Shown here: positions 35,020 to 44,547 of the stretch, in pieces
How the letters are laid out: each line of letters opens with the position of its first letter
Position numbering within the stretch: position 1 is the stretch's first letter
Assembly (NCBI RefSeq): GCF_018343515.1
Contig: NZ_JAGYPD010000002.1
Coordinates: 614,211 to 678,210, forward strand
Length of the DNA: 64,000 nucleotides
Reading direction: 5' to 3'
Source of the DNA: Bacillus sp. FJAT-50079
GTDB lineage: Bacteria; Bacillota; Bacilli; Bacillales; Bacillaceae_C
Notes under the pieces: model-generated
Database searches by the model: none
What the model was told of the DNA's origin: nothing
The model's input: only the letters and a program-made list of their open reading frames with translations
Made by a program: the position numbers and the translations under genes

Positions 35020-35661
35020 CTATTTTTCTTCTACCATATAGGATAGGAAGGTTGAAACATTTGCTTCATTTTTCGTATTTCCTGGTATGCATAATACAAC
35101 ATTCTCATCATAAATTGCGTTTTCAAATAATTTTATCGCTGAGGCATGAATTCCCGTTACTCTTTCATCTTCTGACATATATATTTGATCATCTTGATAA
35201 GGCAATGCTTGTGCTCCGCTTAGCTCTTTAATATCCAAAAGATTCCCTTCGAGATTCATTTCATCGAAGAAGCTTTTCTCGACGAGTAATACATCAATAA
35301 ATCCTCCGGCAAGTTCAGCTGCCATTTTCTGCAATCCTACTTGCATTTGTGGGTCGATGTTAGTTGTAGAGAAAGGAACAGCTTGAATGCTAATCTCATA
35401 CTTATCCCGTTCTTTCTCATTTAGAAGTTCGACATTTATCTTCTCCGTTATATCCTCAATTTTTGCCGTGTCCATTTTTTCCCCGACGATCATAATATTC
35501 AGCATGACATCCTTTTTATTAATGATTCCATTTATCGTCGTTGAAGCGATTACAACTAATACAATGACGCCGATCATATGGAATTTATAATAATGCCATA
35601 TATAGTTTACTCTTTCTTTTCCACTCATTGGTGCCAAAATCTCTTTTAAGCTTTTCTTCAT
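35020..35661 (-). CDS. Membrane-anchored extracytoplasmic protein of unknown function
   Basis: A 213-residue protein. A short cytoplasmic N-terminus with KERVNYIWHYYKFH (about 15-28) precedes one hydrophobic helix (about 29-48, GVIVLVVIASTTI). About 160 outer residues follow. The outer part has alternating beta and alpha character, including AAELAGGFIDVLLVEKSFFD, somewhat like a reduced solute-binding fold. I have the impression that similar YIWxYYK proteins occur in many Firmicutes, but I know of no function. It pairs with the YesL-type gene downstream. Confidence 0.75.
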   Translation of the reverse strand: MKKSLKEILAPMSGKERVNYIWHYYKFHMIGVIVLVVIASTTINGIINKKDVMLNIMIVGEKMDTAKIEDITEKINVELLNEKERDKYEISIQAVPFSTTNIDPQMQVGLQKMAAELAGGFIDVLLVEKSFFDEMNLEGNLLDIKELSGAQALPYQDDQIYMSEDERVTGIHASAIKLFENAIYDENVVLCIPGNTKNEANVSTFLSYMVEEK

Positions 35662-35773
35662 TCATTCCACTACTTTCTTATGCTTTTTAAACAATGATCT
35701 AACTCTATTTTAGCCTATATTTCAGCTCATAGACAGATGCTATTTTTAGAAAAGATGAAAATTCTACTAAATA

Positions 35774-35823
35774 ACAAAATATAGACTCAAAGGAGCCGTC
35801 ATTCGACGATCTTTTGAGTCTAT
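35774..35823 (-). terminator. Terminator at the end of the rhamnose/RG block
   Basis: ATAGACTCAAA pairs perfectly with TTTGAGTCTAT, then T-rich sequence on the minus strand, 9 bp past the isomerase-like gene. Confidence 0.82.
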
Positions 35824-35831
35824 TTTGTCAT

Positions 35832-36668
35832 TTACGCATTTTCATATTTTTCTCGTAAAAATGCAATACTATCATCGATGTACGGTTCTGTTGTGCTTTC
35901 CATCAAGAAATTAATTTGAGGCTTGATTGGCTTAATTAACTTCATCACGAAATCATAGTTTAATAGGCCTTTACCGACCGCAGTAAATTCAAGCTTACCA
36001 TTTTCGATAACGAAATCTTTGGCGTGAACGATTGCAATTCGATCGCCGAATAGATCAATCGCCTCTTCGATAATTCCCTCTTGATTTTCATACGTTTCGG
36101 CAGTAAGTAAATTCACTGGATCGAAAATAACTTGTAAATTATTCGAGTCAACAAGGTCTAACAATCTTCTCATTAGTTTTGGTGTGTATAAAGGATGATT
36201 CACGCCTGCTTCAATTCCGACAATGACACCGAATTTTTCCGCTTCAGCAACAAGCTCCTTTACACTTTCGACAACATCAAGGAATGGTTTTTCATGAAAG
36301 TTATCAACCGTGTAACCCATTTTGGCATTTACATTTCCAGTCTCTGTTCCGACAATGCTGCATCCGAAATCTCTTGCATAGCGGATATGCTCTTTAAAGC
36401 GATCAAGTGCTTTTTGACGCTCCTCCAAATCAGGGTGAATCATATTTATGTAACAACCTAGTACGGCAATTTGAATGTCATGCTTTCGAAATGCTTTTCC
36501 AATATGATGAGCAAAACCTGGCGATAAACTGCCTAGGCTCGTATTTAAATCTGGAAACGATTTCCCAAGTGCTAGCTGCACAGCCGATAATCCTTTACTA
36601 GCTACTTCCTCAACAAGCTCTTCCAGTGGACGATTTGAAATATCATGTGCTCTAATTCCTAAATTCAA
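35832..36668 (-). CDS. Sugar phosphate isomerase/epimerase (TIM-barrel)
   Basis: A 278-residue xylose-isomerase-like TIM-barrel (AP endonuclease 2 family). Metal-ligand candidates are Glu in VGIEAGVNHPLYTP, Asp in VIFDPVNLL, His in AIVHAKDF and Glu in FLMESTTEP. Such proteins isomerise or epimerise sugars, keto-acids or phosphates. The exact substrate is unknown, but it is the last gene of the rhamnose/rhamnogalacturonan block, 111 bp after rhaM. A weak stem (GCCATG / CATGGC) lies in that gap. Confidence 0.8.
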   Translation of the reverse strand: MNLGIRAHDISNRPLEELVEEVASKGLSAVQLALGKSFPDLNTSLGSLSPGFAHHIGKAFRKHDIQIAVLGCYINMIHPDLEERQKALDRFKEHIRYARDFGCSIVGTETGNVNAKMGYTVDNFHEKPFLDVVESVKELVAEAEKFGVIVGIEAGVNHPLYTPKLMRRLLDLVDSNNLQVIFDPVNLLTAETYENQEGIIEEAIDLFGDRIAIVHAKDFVIENGKLEFTAVGKGLLNYDFVMKLIKPIKPQINFLMESTTEPYIDDSIAFLREKYENA

Positions 36669-36779
36669 CTTTTATCACCTTTCTTTATATCGCTACTTCT
36701 ATCAATCTGTAATCCGCTTACATTATATCATATACAAATGCCATGAGCCCCGAAAAGGACACATGGCACGGGATTGTCA

Positions 36780-37094
36780 TTAATTCAAATAAAATACTTG
36801 TTTAAGAGCTAATGAAACTGGACTATGATCCTCATTTGTCTTCATTAATGGCGCCATATATTTCCACCATCTTTGACATACATCTGTTTCAGCCATTCGT
36901 TCCCATTTTTCTTCGCTTTCAATTTCAACATAAGCGAATAGCTGTCCTGTTTTTTCATCTAAAAAAATCGAGTAATGATGTGCGCCATGTGCTTTTAATT
37001 CAGCAGCCATTTCTGGCCAAAGTTCATTATGGCGCTTTTCATATTCTTCATATGCATGTTTATGAACATACATAATCGAAGCTTTTCGAATCAT
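36780..37094 (-). CDS. rhaM: L-rhamnose mutarotase
   Basis: A 104-residue dimeric ferredoxin-like protein. Family features are Tyr-His in [20 protein letters not shown], the block [20 protein letters not shown], and the C-terminal Trp-rich region [13 protein letters not shown]. It interconverts the alpha and beta anomers of L-rhamnose to feed RhaA. It is 14 bp downstream of a GH105 gene, which ties rhamnose release to its metabolism. Confidence 0.93.
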   Translation of the reverse strand: MIRKASIMYVHKHAYEEYEKRHNELWPEMAAELKAHGAHHYSIFLDEKTGQLFAYVEIESEEKWERMAETDVCQRWWKYMAPLMKTNEDHSPVSLALKQVFYLN

Positions 37095-37108
37095 GTTTGC
37101 CTCTCCCT

Positions 37109-38194
37109 TTAAATATTGAAGTATAAATACTCGACTAATGCAAGAATCGCCATCGATTGTCCATAAGGCATAGCTGTAACGGGAATTTCTTTATAAAACT
37201 CCAATGTTTCACCCATCGCGGTTCCTGCGGAAACATGCTGAAGCTCTCCTATTTCATTAATATTGTCAATTACAGCTTGGACCGCTTTCATGCCCATTGG
37301 CAAATAATTTGTACTTACATAACGTTGGCGAACTGCCTTTAATGTTCCAAAGCCAAAGCCTGCTGTACAAGAGGCTTCTACATACGATGTTGGATCTAGT
37401 AATAATGTATGCCATAACCCATTTTCATTTTGACATTTTTCAAGTGCTTCTAGCTGACGATCAAGTGTGTCAACGAGTACTTGACGAACAGCATCATCCT
37501 CATGAAGGTCAACTAAATCTAAAAACTCAGGAATCGCAATCGTTATCCATGCATTCCCTCGCCCCCATAAAGCTTCAGCAAAATTATGATTTCCTTCAAA
37601 TGTCCAGCCATGAAACCATAATCCCGTTTTTTTATCGAATAAATATTTAATATGAATGATAAATTGCCTTTTTGCTTCCTCTACATATTCTTGCTTATTA
37701 AGCAAAAGACCGATTTTTGCCAACGGCAGCACACTCATCATTAATGTGTCATCCCATAGCTGCCCATTATTTTCCGACCCAAAAACGATATGTTGAAATC
37801 CTCCATCCTTTGTTCTTGGCATATCATGATAAAGCCAATCACCCCACGTTTCTAAATAGGGCAAATACGTAGGATTGTTCGTCTCCTCGTATAAATACGC
37901 TAATGTTAACATTTGTACCATCGTATTTACATTTTTCTCAACAGGAGGTTCTTGGAATTGGCGTTCAAACCAATCAATGATCATCGCCAACACGTTTTCA
38001 TTCTTTGTTAATTTATAATATTTCATCATGCCATAAAGTCCAACGCCTGCTGTCCATTCCCAATAATGAAAGCTTTTGTTATCTATGAATCTCCCATCTG
38101 CAAGCGGGATTGCATATTTGCCATCTGGATCATTCAAATTAACTAGATTGTTGATAAGCAATTCAATTGTCGCTTCAATTTTTTGCCTTTGCAT
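37109..38194 (-). CDS. GH105 unsaturated rhamnogalacturonyl hydrolase
   Basis: A 361-residue alpha6/alpha6-barrel hydrolase of the YteR/YesR type. Conserved are the active-site Asp region [16 protein letters not shown] (about 140), [20 protein letters not shown] and RGNAW. It hydrates the 4,5-unsaturated galacturonate left by lyases and releases it from rhamnose. No signal peptide. The ATG at 38194 follows AAGGAGAG. The open frame extends 30 codons upstream into repeat family A (38223-38358), and that part is not protein-like. GH42 lies upstream, rhaM downstream. Confidence 0.9.
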   Translation of the reverse strand: MQRQKIEATIELLINNLVNLNDPDGKYAIPLADGRFIDNKSFHYWEWTAGVGLYGMMKYYKLTKNENVLAMIIDWFERQFQEPPVEKNVNTMVQMLTLAYLYEETNNPTYLPYLETWGDWLYHDMPRTKDGGFQHIVFGSENNGQLWDDTLMMSVLPLAKIGLLLNKQEYVEEAKRQFIIHIKYLFDKKTGLWFHGWTFEGNHNFAEALWGRGNAWITIAIPEFLDLVDLHEDDAVRQVLVDTLDRQLEALEKCQNENGLWHTLLLDPTSYVEASCTAGFGFGTLKAVRQRYVSTNYLPMGMKAVQAVIDNINEIGELQHVSAGTAMGETLEFYKEIPVTAMPYGQSMAILALVEYLYFNI

Positions 38195-38222
38195 TTGATG
38201 TCTCTCCTTTTCAATGTAGGTA

Positions 38223-38358
38223 TTGACTTCCGCTTCAGGCGGACGCGGCGTGCGATGAGCCTCGGGCCAACAGATGTTGGTCACGAAGCCATTGCCATAC
38301 GATGTGGCGTCTCACGTTTACCGCATCTCCCGCTGGAGCCGCCTTCCGCTCTAGTCAA
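38223..38358. repeat. GC-rich foldback repeat, family A, copy 2
   Basis: A 136-bp element bounded by TTGACT and AGTCAA. It has ACTTCCGCTTCAGGCGGACG at the left and GCCGCCTTCCGCTCTAGTC at the right. It is inserted between the GH42 and GH105 genes of one operon. Confidence 0.75.
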
Positions 38359-38377
38359 CTAATAGAAAATAACAATT

Positions 38378-40360
38378 TTAAAATTGCAAAATTCGATACT
38401 CATACGGCTTTACTTCAAGCATTCCACGATGTACAGACTGATTCGTTATCACATCAACTGCAGCATCAGGTAGTGTAACTGTACCGCCTTCTCCATTCAT
38501 ATTGACAATTACCCAGATTCTTTTGCCGTTACCCTCCCTTGGGGCAACAATTGTCCCTTTGGATACATCTGTCATAAGATCAACATTCGCTTCTTTTGCA
38601 TAATGAACAAATAACTTTTGTAATAACTTCTCTCCAGCTTCCTCCATTGGCAATGAGCCTAGCATAACAATTTTTCCTTTACCTCTAACACATTCTGTAA
38701 TAAAAGCCTTTCCAGCGGCGATGCCTGATTCTACTTCACCGATTGTTTTTGCTTCAAGCGGCTGAAATACCGTGGACCATAATCCGAGTGGGGCCGAAGT
38801 TGCAAAAGCTTTGCCGTTCGAACCCGTTCCGTCCATTGGAAAAGTAAATAATGATTCAACACCGGCTATTTCATCTAATAGACCGAGTGCAGCATCCGTA
38901 TGAATTGTATGATGCTCCGTTCTTCCTCCAGTTAATGGTCCAATTATCCAAATGCCGCCGTTTTCCACAAACTCTTGGGCACGTTCAATATATTCCTTCG
39001 ATAAATAATGAATAAAAGGAGTAAACAATACTTTATATCCTGTTAATTCAGCACCCTCTGGAATGAGGTCGCGATGAATCCCTGTTTCTAGCAACTGCCG
39101 ATAATATTCATTCACAAGTGCTTTATATTGTAATCCTTCATGTGGTTCTGTTTTCATAAATACTTTTGCACGATCCGAATACGTTAATGCCACATCTGCT
39201 TGACTTGCAGTTGATTCGAGCATGATCGGTTCGATTGCTTTTCTTGCTTTTTCCACTTCTAACACATTTTTATAGCCGACCGTCGGTTTTCCCCATGCAC
39301 TAAGTACAGATCCATGTGGTAGCTCACATCCGGTTCTTTGCTGGCGCCATAACCAATAACAAAATCCTTCACCGCCTAGTGCATAGGCAGCTACCGCCTC
39401 CGCCCGTAAATAGCCATCCTGATGCGGAGAAGCATAGCTTGCTAATGAAGCAGCATGTGACGGACTCGTTTCCATTACCCAAAATGGTCTATCCTTTTTC
39501 AAATTTCGCCATATGTCACAGTTAAATAAATACGCATGGGCATTTTCCTGTGTTGCATACGTATCAAATGAAGCAAAATCCAATGATTCGAATAATCTTT
39601 CATTATCTACGGAAAACATCGTAGTACTATTATGGGTAATCGGAGCATGTGAATATTTCCGAATAATCACCGCTTGCTCATCGGCAAACTCAGCAATTTT
39701 ATCCATGGAAAAAAGCTGATACATCGTTTTTAATGAGGCATTATGTAAAAATGGTGCTGGGTCTGGCTGGGGAACTTGATCAAAGGACTGATAAAGCTGA
39801 CTCCAAATTTGTGTCCCCCAAGCCTCGTTCAGCGCATCAATCGTTCCATAGCGTTGTTCAAGCCATTCATGCCATAATTGATTGCACGTATCACACATGC
39901 ATTCAGCTACATGACACTTAAACTCATTATCTAGTTGCCATCCAATCACTCCTGGGAGCTTTCCAACGGATTTAGCAATTTGCTCGGTAATGATGGCTGC
40001 TCTTTCCCTAAAATAACGATTGTTTGTACATATATGTTGTCTAGACCCGTGAACCATTATTTGATTATGGCCATCACGATACATTCTCTCAGGGTGTTGA
40101 TGTGACATCCAAATCGGCGGCGTCGGTGTCGGGGTACACATCACCGTTTCAATTCCATGTTCGTAAAGTTTATTGATAACGCTCTCAAAAAAGTGAAGAT
40201 CAATTTTTCCTTCTTCAGGCTCCATTTTCGCCCAGGCAAATTCCCCTATTCTTACAACATTTATACCCGTTTCCTTCATCATTCTTATATCTTCTTCAAT
40301 TATTGCCTTATCCCATAATTCTGGGTAATATGCCGCTCCATGATATAGCTTTTTGCTCAT
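38378..40360 (-). CDS. GH42 beta-galactosidase
   Basis: A 660-residue GH42 enzyme similar to YesZ. The acid/base Glu is in VIGWQLDNEFKCH (about 140-152) and the nucleophile Glu in FWVMETSPSHAA (about 300). A structural zinc site is formed by C-x4-CMCDTC near 150-160. The beta-galactosidase trimerisation domain (about 390-600) and a C-terminal beta domain follow. It would remove galactose from galactan side chains of rhamnogalacturonan-I. No signal peptide. The start overlaps the preceding acetylesterase gene by 4 bp. Confidence 0.93.
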   Translation of the reverse strand: MSKKLYHGAAYYPELWDKAIIEEDIRMMKETGINVVRIGEFAWAKMEPEEGKIDLHFFESVINKLYEHGIETVMCTPTPTPPIWMSHQHPERMYRDGHNQIMVHGSRQHICTNNRYFRERAAIITEQIAKSVGKLPGVIGWQLDNEFKCHVAECMCDTCNQLWHEWLEQRYGTIDALNEAWGTQIWSQLYQSFDQVPQPDPAPFLHNASLKTMYQLFSMDKIAEFADEQAVIIRKYSHAPITHNSTTMFSVDNERLFESLDFASFDTYATQENAHAYLFNCDIWRNLKKDRPFWVMETSPSHAASLASYASPHQDGYLRAEAVAAYALGGEGFCYWLWRQQRTGCELPHGSVLSAWGKPTVGYKNVLEVEKARKAIEPIMLESTASQADVALTYSDRAKVFMKTEPHEGLQYKALVNEYYRQLLETGIHRDLIPEGAELTGYKVLFTPFIHYLSKEYIERAQEFVENGGIWIIGPLTGGRTEHHTIHTDAALGLLDEIAGVESLFTFPMDGTGSNGKAFATSAPLGLWSTVFQPLEAKTIGEVESGIAAGKAFITECVRGKGKIVMLGSLPMEEAGEKLLQKLFVHYAKEANVDLMTDVSKGTIVAPREGNGKRIWVIVNMNGEGGTVTLPDAAVDVITNQSVHRGMLEVKPYEYRILQF

Positions 40361-41049
40361 AGGGAAACCTCCTCATATAAAAAGGTCGCTAGCTGAGGAA
40401 TCGATTCTTTGATTCCTTCAATGACTAACGCCGCAACTTGCAAAGCACCCGTTTCACAAAAATGAGTATTGTCTTCAATTCCTTCTGGATAATTCGGATG
40501 CTCTCCACGTTCAAACATAGTAAATAATGACCTGGAGCCTTCGGCACCAAGCGACTCGTATAACCGTTTCGTTTTTTCCAATAGGTCGATGCATGGAACA
40601 TCCATTTCACATGCGATTTCTCGCGTTGCTTGCGGATAATCTCCTAGCGTATGCACGAGCCTCCCTAGTTCATCAAATTTTCTTCGATTTACTGAGGTGA
40701 GTAAGATTGGAATCGCTCCTTTCGCCCGTGCCTCATTAATATATGTTGCTAGGTTTTGTTTATAAGTCGTAGCCGCCTCTGTTCCTCTTGGTTTCTGGTC
40801 ATTATGACCGAATTGGATGAATAAATAATCGCCCGCTTGGATGAACTCTAAAATAGTTTGAAGTCTGCCTTCAGCGATAAACGTGTTTGTGCTAGCGCCA
40901 TTTTTCGCATAATTATGAACGCTGACATTTTCATAAAAAAAAGCTTGAAACATCTGTCCCCATCCTGCCATTGGTGCTCGATCAGCTACATATGTAGCGG
41001 CTGTTGAATCACCCGCAATAAAAATAGAGACATTTCCGCTAGTACTCAT
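40357..41049 (-). CDS. Rhamnogalacturonan acetylesterase (GDSL/CE12 type)
   Basis: A 230-residue SGNH hydrolase with GDSTAATY (catalytic Ser, about 13), GWGQMFQAF, GHNDQKP and the C-terminal Asp-His pair in EDNTHFCETGA. It resembles YesT/YesY, which remove acetyl groups from galacturonate in rhamnogalacturonan. No signal peptide, so it acts on imported oligosaccharides. It overlaps the GH42 gene by 4 bp and lies 13 bp after rhaR. Confidence 0.9.
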   Translation of the reverse strand: MSTSGNVSIFIAGDSTAATYVADRAPMAGWGQMFQAFFYENVSVHNYAKNGASTNTFIAEGRLQTILEFIQAGDYLFIQFGHNDQKPRGTEAATTYKQNLATYINEARAKGAIPILLTSVNRRKFDELGRLVHTLGDYPQATREIACEMDVPCIDLLEKTKRLYESLGAEGSRSLFTMFERGEHPNYPEGIEDNTHFCETGALQVAALVIEGIKESIPQLATFLYEEVSL

Positions 41050-41062
41050 TAGCTAAACACTC

Positions 41063-41821
41063 CTAAACGAGGATAATCGGTACATTTTGATCCACCATTG
41101 CCTCATAATGGTTACGCTCAATATTTGTATCAGAGATAATCGTATCGATCTCATGTAATTTTGCAATATGCATAAACGTTTGAAGGCCAAATTTACTTGA
41201 ATCCACAAGCAGAATGGTTGTTGTTGCAATATCGATCATTTTCTTTTTGACGAGCGCTTGCCATTCATTTGAATCGCTTAAGCCTTTTTCTGCATCAACA
41301 CCTTTGCACGATATAAAAGCTTTATCGACATGGTACGCTTCAAGTGAACGCTCTGCCAATGGTCCGCCAAAGGAAAGCGATTTGGCAAGCAGCATACCGC
41401 CTGTTGAAATGACCTTTACTTGGTCTTTTACACTCAATTCAGTAGCTACTTTCATCGAATTCGTCAATACCGTTAAGGGCATATTCGGTAATTCTCGTGC
41501 CATATACCAAGCCGTCGTACTTGCATCAAGAACGATTTGGTCACCCATTTCAATATATTTCACTGCTTCGAGCGCAATCCGTTTCTTTTCCTGCGCATTC
41601 ATAATTTCTCTTTCCGTATATGGAAGCTCTTGTTGATCTTTAACGATGCTTACTGCACCGCCATGACTTCGCCGTAGTTGCTGGGCCTTCTCTAACTTTT
41701 CAAGATCTCTTCGAATCGTCTCTTCCGTTACAGAAAAGGCCTTACTTAACTCAGAAACCCTTATGCTTGATCTTTCATTTACTAATTCCACTATCTTTCT
41801 ATGTCTTTCTGCCGCAAGCAT
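41063..41821 (-). CDS. rhaR: DeoR-family regulator of rhamnose genes
   Basis: A 252-residue DeoR regulator. The N-terminal winged HTH has VSELSKAFSVTEETIRRDLE and the family signature RRSHGGAV. The C-terminal sugar-phosphate-sensing domain has LTNSMKVATELS and DSSKFG. Gene order and similarity to B. subtilis YulB/RhaR suggest it represses the rhamnose operon and responds to rhamnulose 1-phosphate (inference). The ATG at 41821 follows AGGTGTG; an ATG 11 codons upstream has no ribosome site. It lies inside the operon it should control. Confidence 0.88.
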   Translation of the reverse strand: MLAAERHRKIVELVNERSSIRVSELSKAFSVTEETIRRDLEKLEKAQQLRRSHGGAVSIVKDQQELPYTEREIMNAQEKKRIALEAVKYIEMGDQIVLDASTTAWYMARELPNMPLTVLTNSMKVATELSVKDQVKVISTGGMLLAKSLSFGGPLAERSLEAYHVDKAFISCKGVDAEKGLSDSNEWQALVKKKMIDIATTTILLVDSSKFGLQTFMHIAKLHEIDTIISDTNIERNHYEAMVDQNVPIILV

Positions 41822-41857
41822 CTTTTTCACACCTTTTGGGGCATGGTTGTCCAAGCC

Positions 41858-43114
41858 CTAATTTCGTTTTAATAATTCTTCTTGTTCGTACGTTCGAATC
41901 TGTTCTAACCAATTTTCCCTTACAGGTACCCCTTGTTGCTCACAATAATAATCCCAAATTGCTCCAAATGGGTATGTTTTAAATTCTTCTATCAAAGCAA
42001 GTCTTTCCGTAAATTTACTTTCATCTTGTAATTTTTTCATATAATCATTTGGTGTTAATAGAGCATATAGTAATGCTTTAATCATATTTCTTGTCCCAAT
42101 TGTCCATGCCGCAACCCGATTGATGCTCGCATCAAAGAAATCAAGTCCGATCATCACTTTATCAAGCGCATCATTGCGAACAATTTCTAGGGCAATTTCA
42201 CGAAGTTCGTCATCGAGGGCGACAACATGGTCACTATCCCAACGAACAGGTCGCGATACGTGTAAGGCAAGCTTATCACTATATAATAGCATGGACGAAA
42301 TCTTATTTGAAACCGTTTCGGTTGGATGGAAATGTCCTGTATCTAGTAAGCATAGTTTATTATTTTTTAGAGCATATCCATAATAAAATTCATGTGAACC
42401 AACGACGAATGATTCTGAACCAATGCCAAATAATTTGCTTTCAATCGCATCAATATGATAATTCTCATCAACATCTACTGCAAAAATTTGATCAAGTGAT
42501 TCTTTCAATCTTTTTCGCGGTGTCAGGCGATCGCTCGGCATATCTTTAAATCCATCAGGAATCCAAATATTCGTAAGACAAGGAGTATTTAGCTCCTTTC
42601 CAAAATATTCGCCGATCTTTCTGCTTGCAATACAATGATTCACCCAAAACTCGCGGATTTCTGGATTCGGATGGGAAAGCGTTAATCCATCCTCAGCCTT
42701 CGGATGAGAAAACAATGTCGGGTTAAAATCAAGCCCAAGTCCATGTTCCTTCGCCCACTTCACCCAATGTTCAAAATGCTTTGGTTCAAGTTTATCCCTT
42801 TCGACTACTTCTCCATTCGTCTCAGCATAAATTGCATGTAAATTGATGCGATGTTGTCCAGGAATTAATGACAATGCCTTTTCAAGATCTTGGCGGAGCT
42901 CTTCTGGATTCCTTGCCTTACCAGGATAATTTCCTGTTACATCAATCCCGCCGGAAAGCTCGCTTGCATTCACTTCAAAGCCAGTGATATCATCGCCTTG
43001 CCAACAATGAATAGAAATCGGCACTCGTTTAAGCGTTTCCAATACTTCGTCTACATTAATCCCCCATTTTTCATATACTTGCTTTGCATACTGATAGCTT
43101 TCTTGTATATTCAC
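41858..43114 (-). CDS. rhaA: L-rhamnose isomerase
   Basis: A 418-residue TIM-barrel metal-dependent isomerase. It begins with [20 protein letters not shown] and contains [43 protein letters not shown] and [15 protein letters not shown], all characteristic of RhaA. It converts L-rhamnose to L-rhamnulose. The start overlaps the rhaB stop by 4 bp. Confidence 0.97.
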   Translation of the reverse strand: MNIQESYQYAKQVYEKWGINVDEVLETLKRVPISIHCWQGDDITGFEVNASELSGGIDVTGNYPGKARNPEELRQDLEKALSLIPGQHRINLHAIYAETNGEVVERDKLEPKHFEHWVKWAKEHGLGLDFNPTLFSHPKAEDGLTLSHPNPEIREFWVNHCIASRKIGEYFGKELNTPCLTNIWIPDGFKDMPSDRLTPRKRLKESLDQIFAVDVDENYHIDAIESKLFGIGSESFVVGSHEFYYGYALKNNKLCLLDTGHFHPTETVSNKISSMLLYSDKLALHVSRPVRWDSDHVVALDDELREIALEIVRNDALDKVMIGLDFFDASINRVAAWTIGTRNMIKALLYALLTPNDYMKKLQDESKFTERLALIEEFKTYPFGAIWDYYCEQQGVPVRENWLEQIRTYEQEELLKRN

Positions 43115-44541
43115 TTCATATCTCGTCCTTCCATTGAAATATATGTTTGAATTGCAAAGGATCGCCGGATCATTTGTCTAGCTTCGAGAAGATTGTTCAC
43201 CTTTTTAAGCGCCATCAATTGAAGAGATAGATTACCAATGGCAGTCGCTTCGATCGGTCCGGCATACACTTCTTTTTGGGTTACGTTCGCGATTAACTGA
43301 TTTAAATATTCGTTTTGACTTCCGCCACCAATCACATTGATCTTAGAAAATCTTCTCCCTGTGATTGCTTCAATTTCTTCAACCGCTTGTTTATAGCTTT
43401 CAGCTAAGCTCATAAAAACGGTTCGAGCAACTTCCCCTGGGGTTATCGGAATCGCCTGTTTCGTTTCACGGCATTCATTCCTTATTTCTTCGATCATATG
43501 ATGGGGTAGTAAATAGCGATCATCATTCACGTTCACAATCGATGTAAAATGGCTCGCTTCCTTCGCCATTTGAACAAGCTCACTGAATGAGTATTTTTTT
43601 TGGTAATTTCTCCTTACTTCTTGGATCATCCATAGCCCCATAATATTTTTTAAAAAGCGATACGTCCCTTCCACTCCACCTTCGTTCGTAAAATTACTCA
43701 CATACGAATTTTGCTTTGTTATGGGAAATTGATTTTCCACACCAATTAATGACCAAGTTCCTGAGCTAATATAGATCGTATCTTCCTCTTCCGGAACAGC
43801 AGCGACCGCTGAGCCTGTGTCATGGGTTGCAGGAAGAATGACTTCTAGATCGAAGCCAAACTCTTCTTGCAATTCTGGTCGTAATTGCCCTAAAATCGAT
43901 TTTGGACTTTTGATTTCCTGAAACATTTCAACGTTAATTCCAAGGTTTTTTAATAATGATTGATCCCAGTTTTGCTCGTCTGCCTTCATTAACTGCGTCG
44001 TTGTCGCATTCGTATATTCATTCGCTTTTTTTCCAGTCAGCAAAAAGTTTAAATAATCCGGAATCATTAAAAACGTCTTTGCTCTTTTAAGCAGTTCAGG
44101 GTGATTTTTTTTTAACGAATACAATTGAAAAATCGTATTAAATTTTTGAAACTGAATGCCTGTTCTTTCATATAATTCTTTTTTACCGATCAGCTGAAAT
44201 ACTTCTTCCATCATGCCATCCGTTCTGCGATCACGATAGGCAACCGCATCTGTTAAAAGCTCGTCATTTTCATCGAGTAATACAAAATCTACTGCCCATG
44301 TGTCAATGCCAATGCTGGCGGGACTCATGCCAGCTTGCTTGCTTTTATGAATCCCTTGTTTGATTTCGTTAAATAAATGCTCGATATCCCAGCAAAGTTG
44401 TTTATCTTTCTGAATAAGTCGGTTTTCAAACCGATGTAATTCTTGAATTGTTATTTTTCCATTTTGTACTTCACCGGCGAGGACTCTTCCACTTGAAGCG
44501 CCAATATCAACCGCTAAATAATGCTCGGTCAATCGTAACAC
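43111..44541 (-). CDS. rhaB: L-rhamnulokinase
   Basis: A 476-residue FGGY kinase: [15 protein letters not shown] at the N-terminus, [29 protein letters not shown] and C-terminal [18 protein letters not shown]. It phosphorylates L-rhamnulose at C1. The frame opens with GTG at 44541; a TTG at 44532 with AGGTG at 6 nt is an equally plausible start. The gap to rhaEW is 6 bp. Confidence 0.95.
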   Translation of the reverse strand: MLRLTEHYLAVDIGASSGRVLAGEVQNGKITIQELHRFENRLIQKDKQLCWDIEHLFNEIKQGIHKSKQAGMSPASIGIDTWAVDFVLLDENDELLTDAVAYRDRRTDGMMEEVFQLIGKKELYERTGIQFQKFNTIFQLYSLKKNHPELLKRAKTFLMIPDYLNFLLTGKKANEYTNATTTQLMKADEQNWDQSLLKNLGINVEMFQEIKSPKSILGQLRPELQEEFGFDLEVILPATHDTGSAVAAVPEEEDTIYISSGTWSLIGVENQFPITKQNSYVSNFTNEGGVEGTYRFLKNIMGLWMIQEVRRNYQKKYSFSELVQMAKEASHFTSIVNVNDDRYLLPHHMIEEIRNECRETKQAIPITPGEVARTVFMSLAESYKQAVEEIEAITGRRFSKINVIGGGSQNEYLNQLIANVTQKEVYAGPIEATAIGNLSLQLMALKKVNNLLEARQMIRRSFAIQTYISMEGRDMK

Positions 44542-44547
44542 CTACCT

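Noticed and set aside
36738..36766. Terminator between rhaM and the isomerase-like gene
   Set aside because: Only six base pairs (GCCATG / CATGGC) around a long loop and no proper T run.
38195..38284. 30-codon extension of the GH105 gene
   Set aside because: Part of it is foldback repeat sequence; AAGGAGAG precedes the ATG at 38194.
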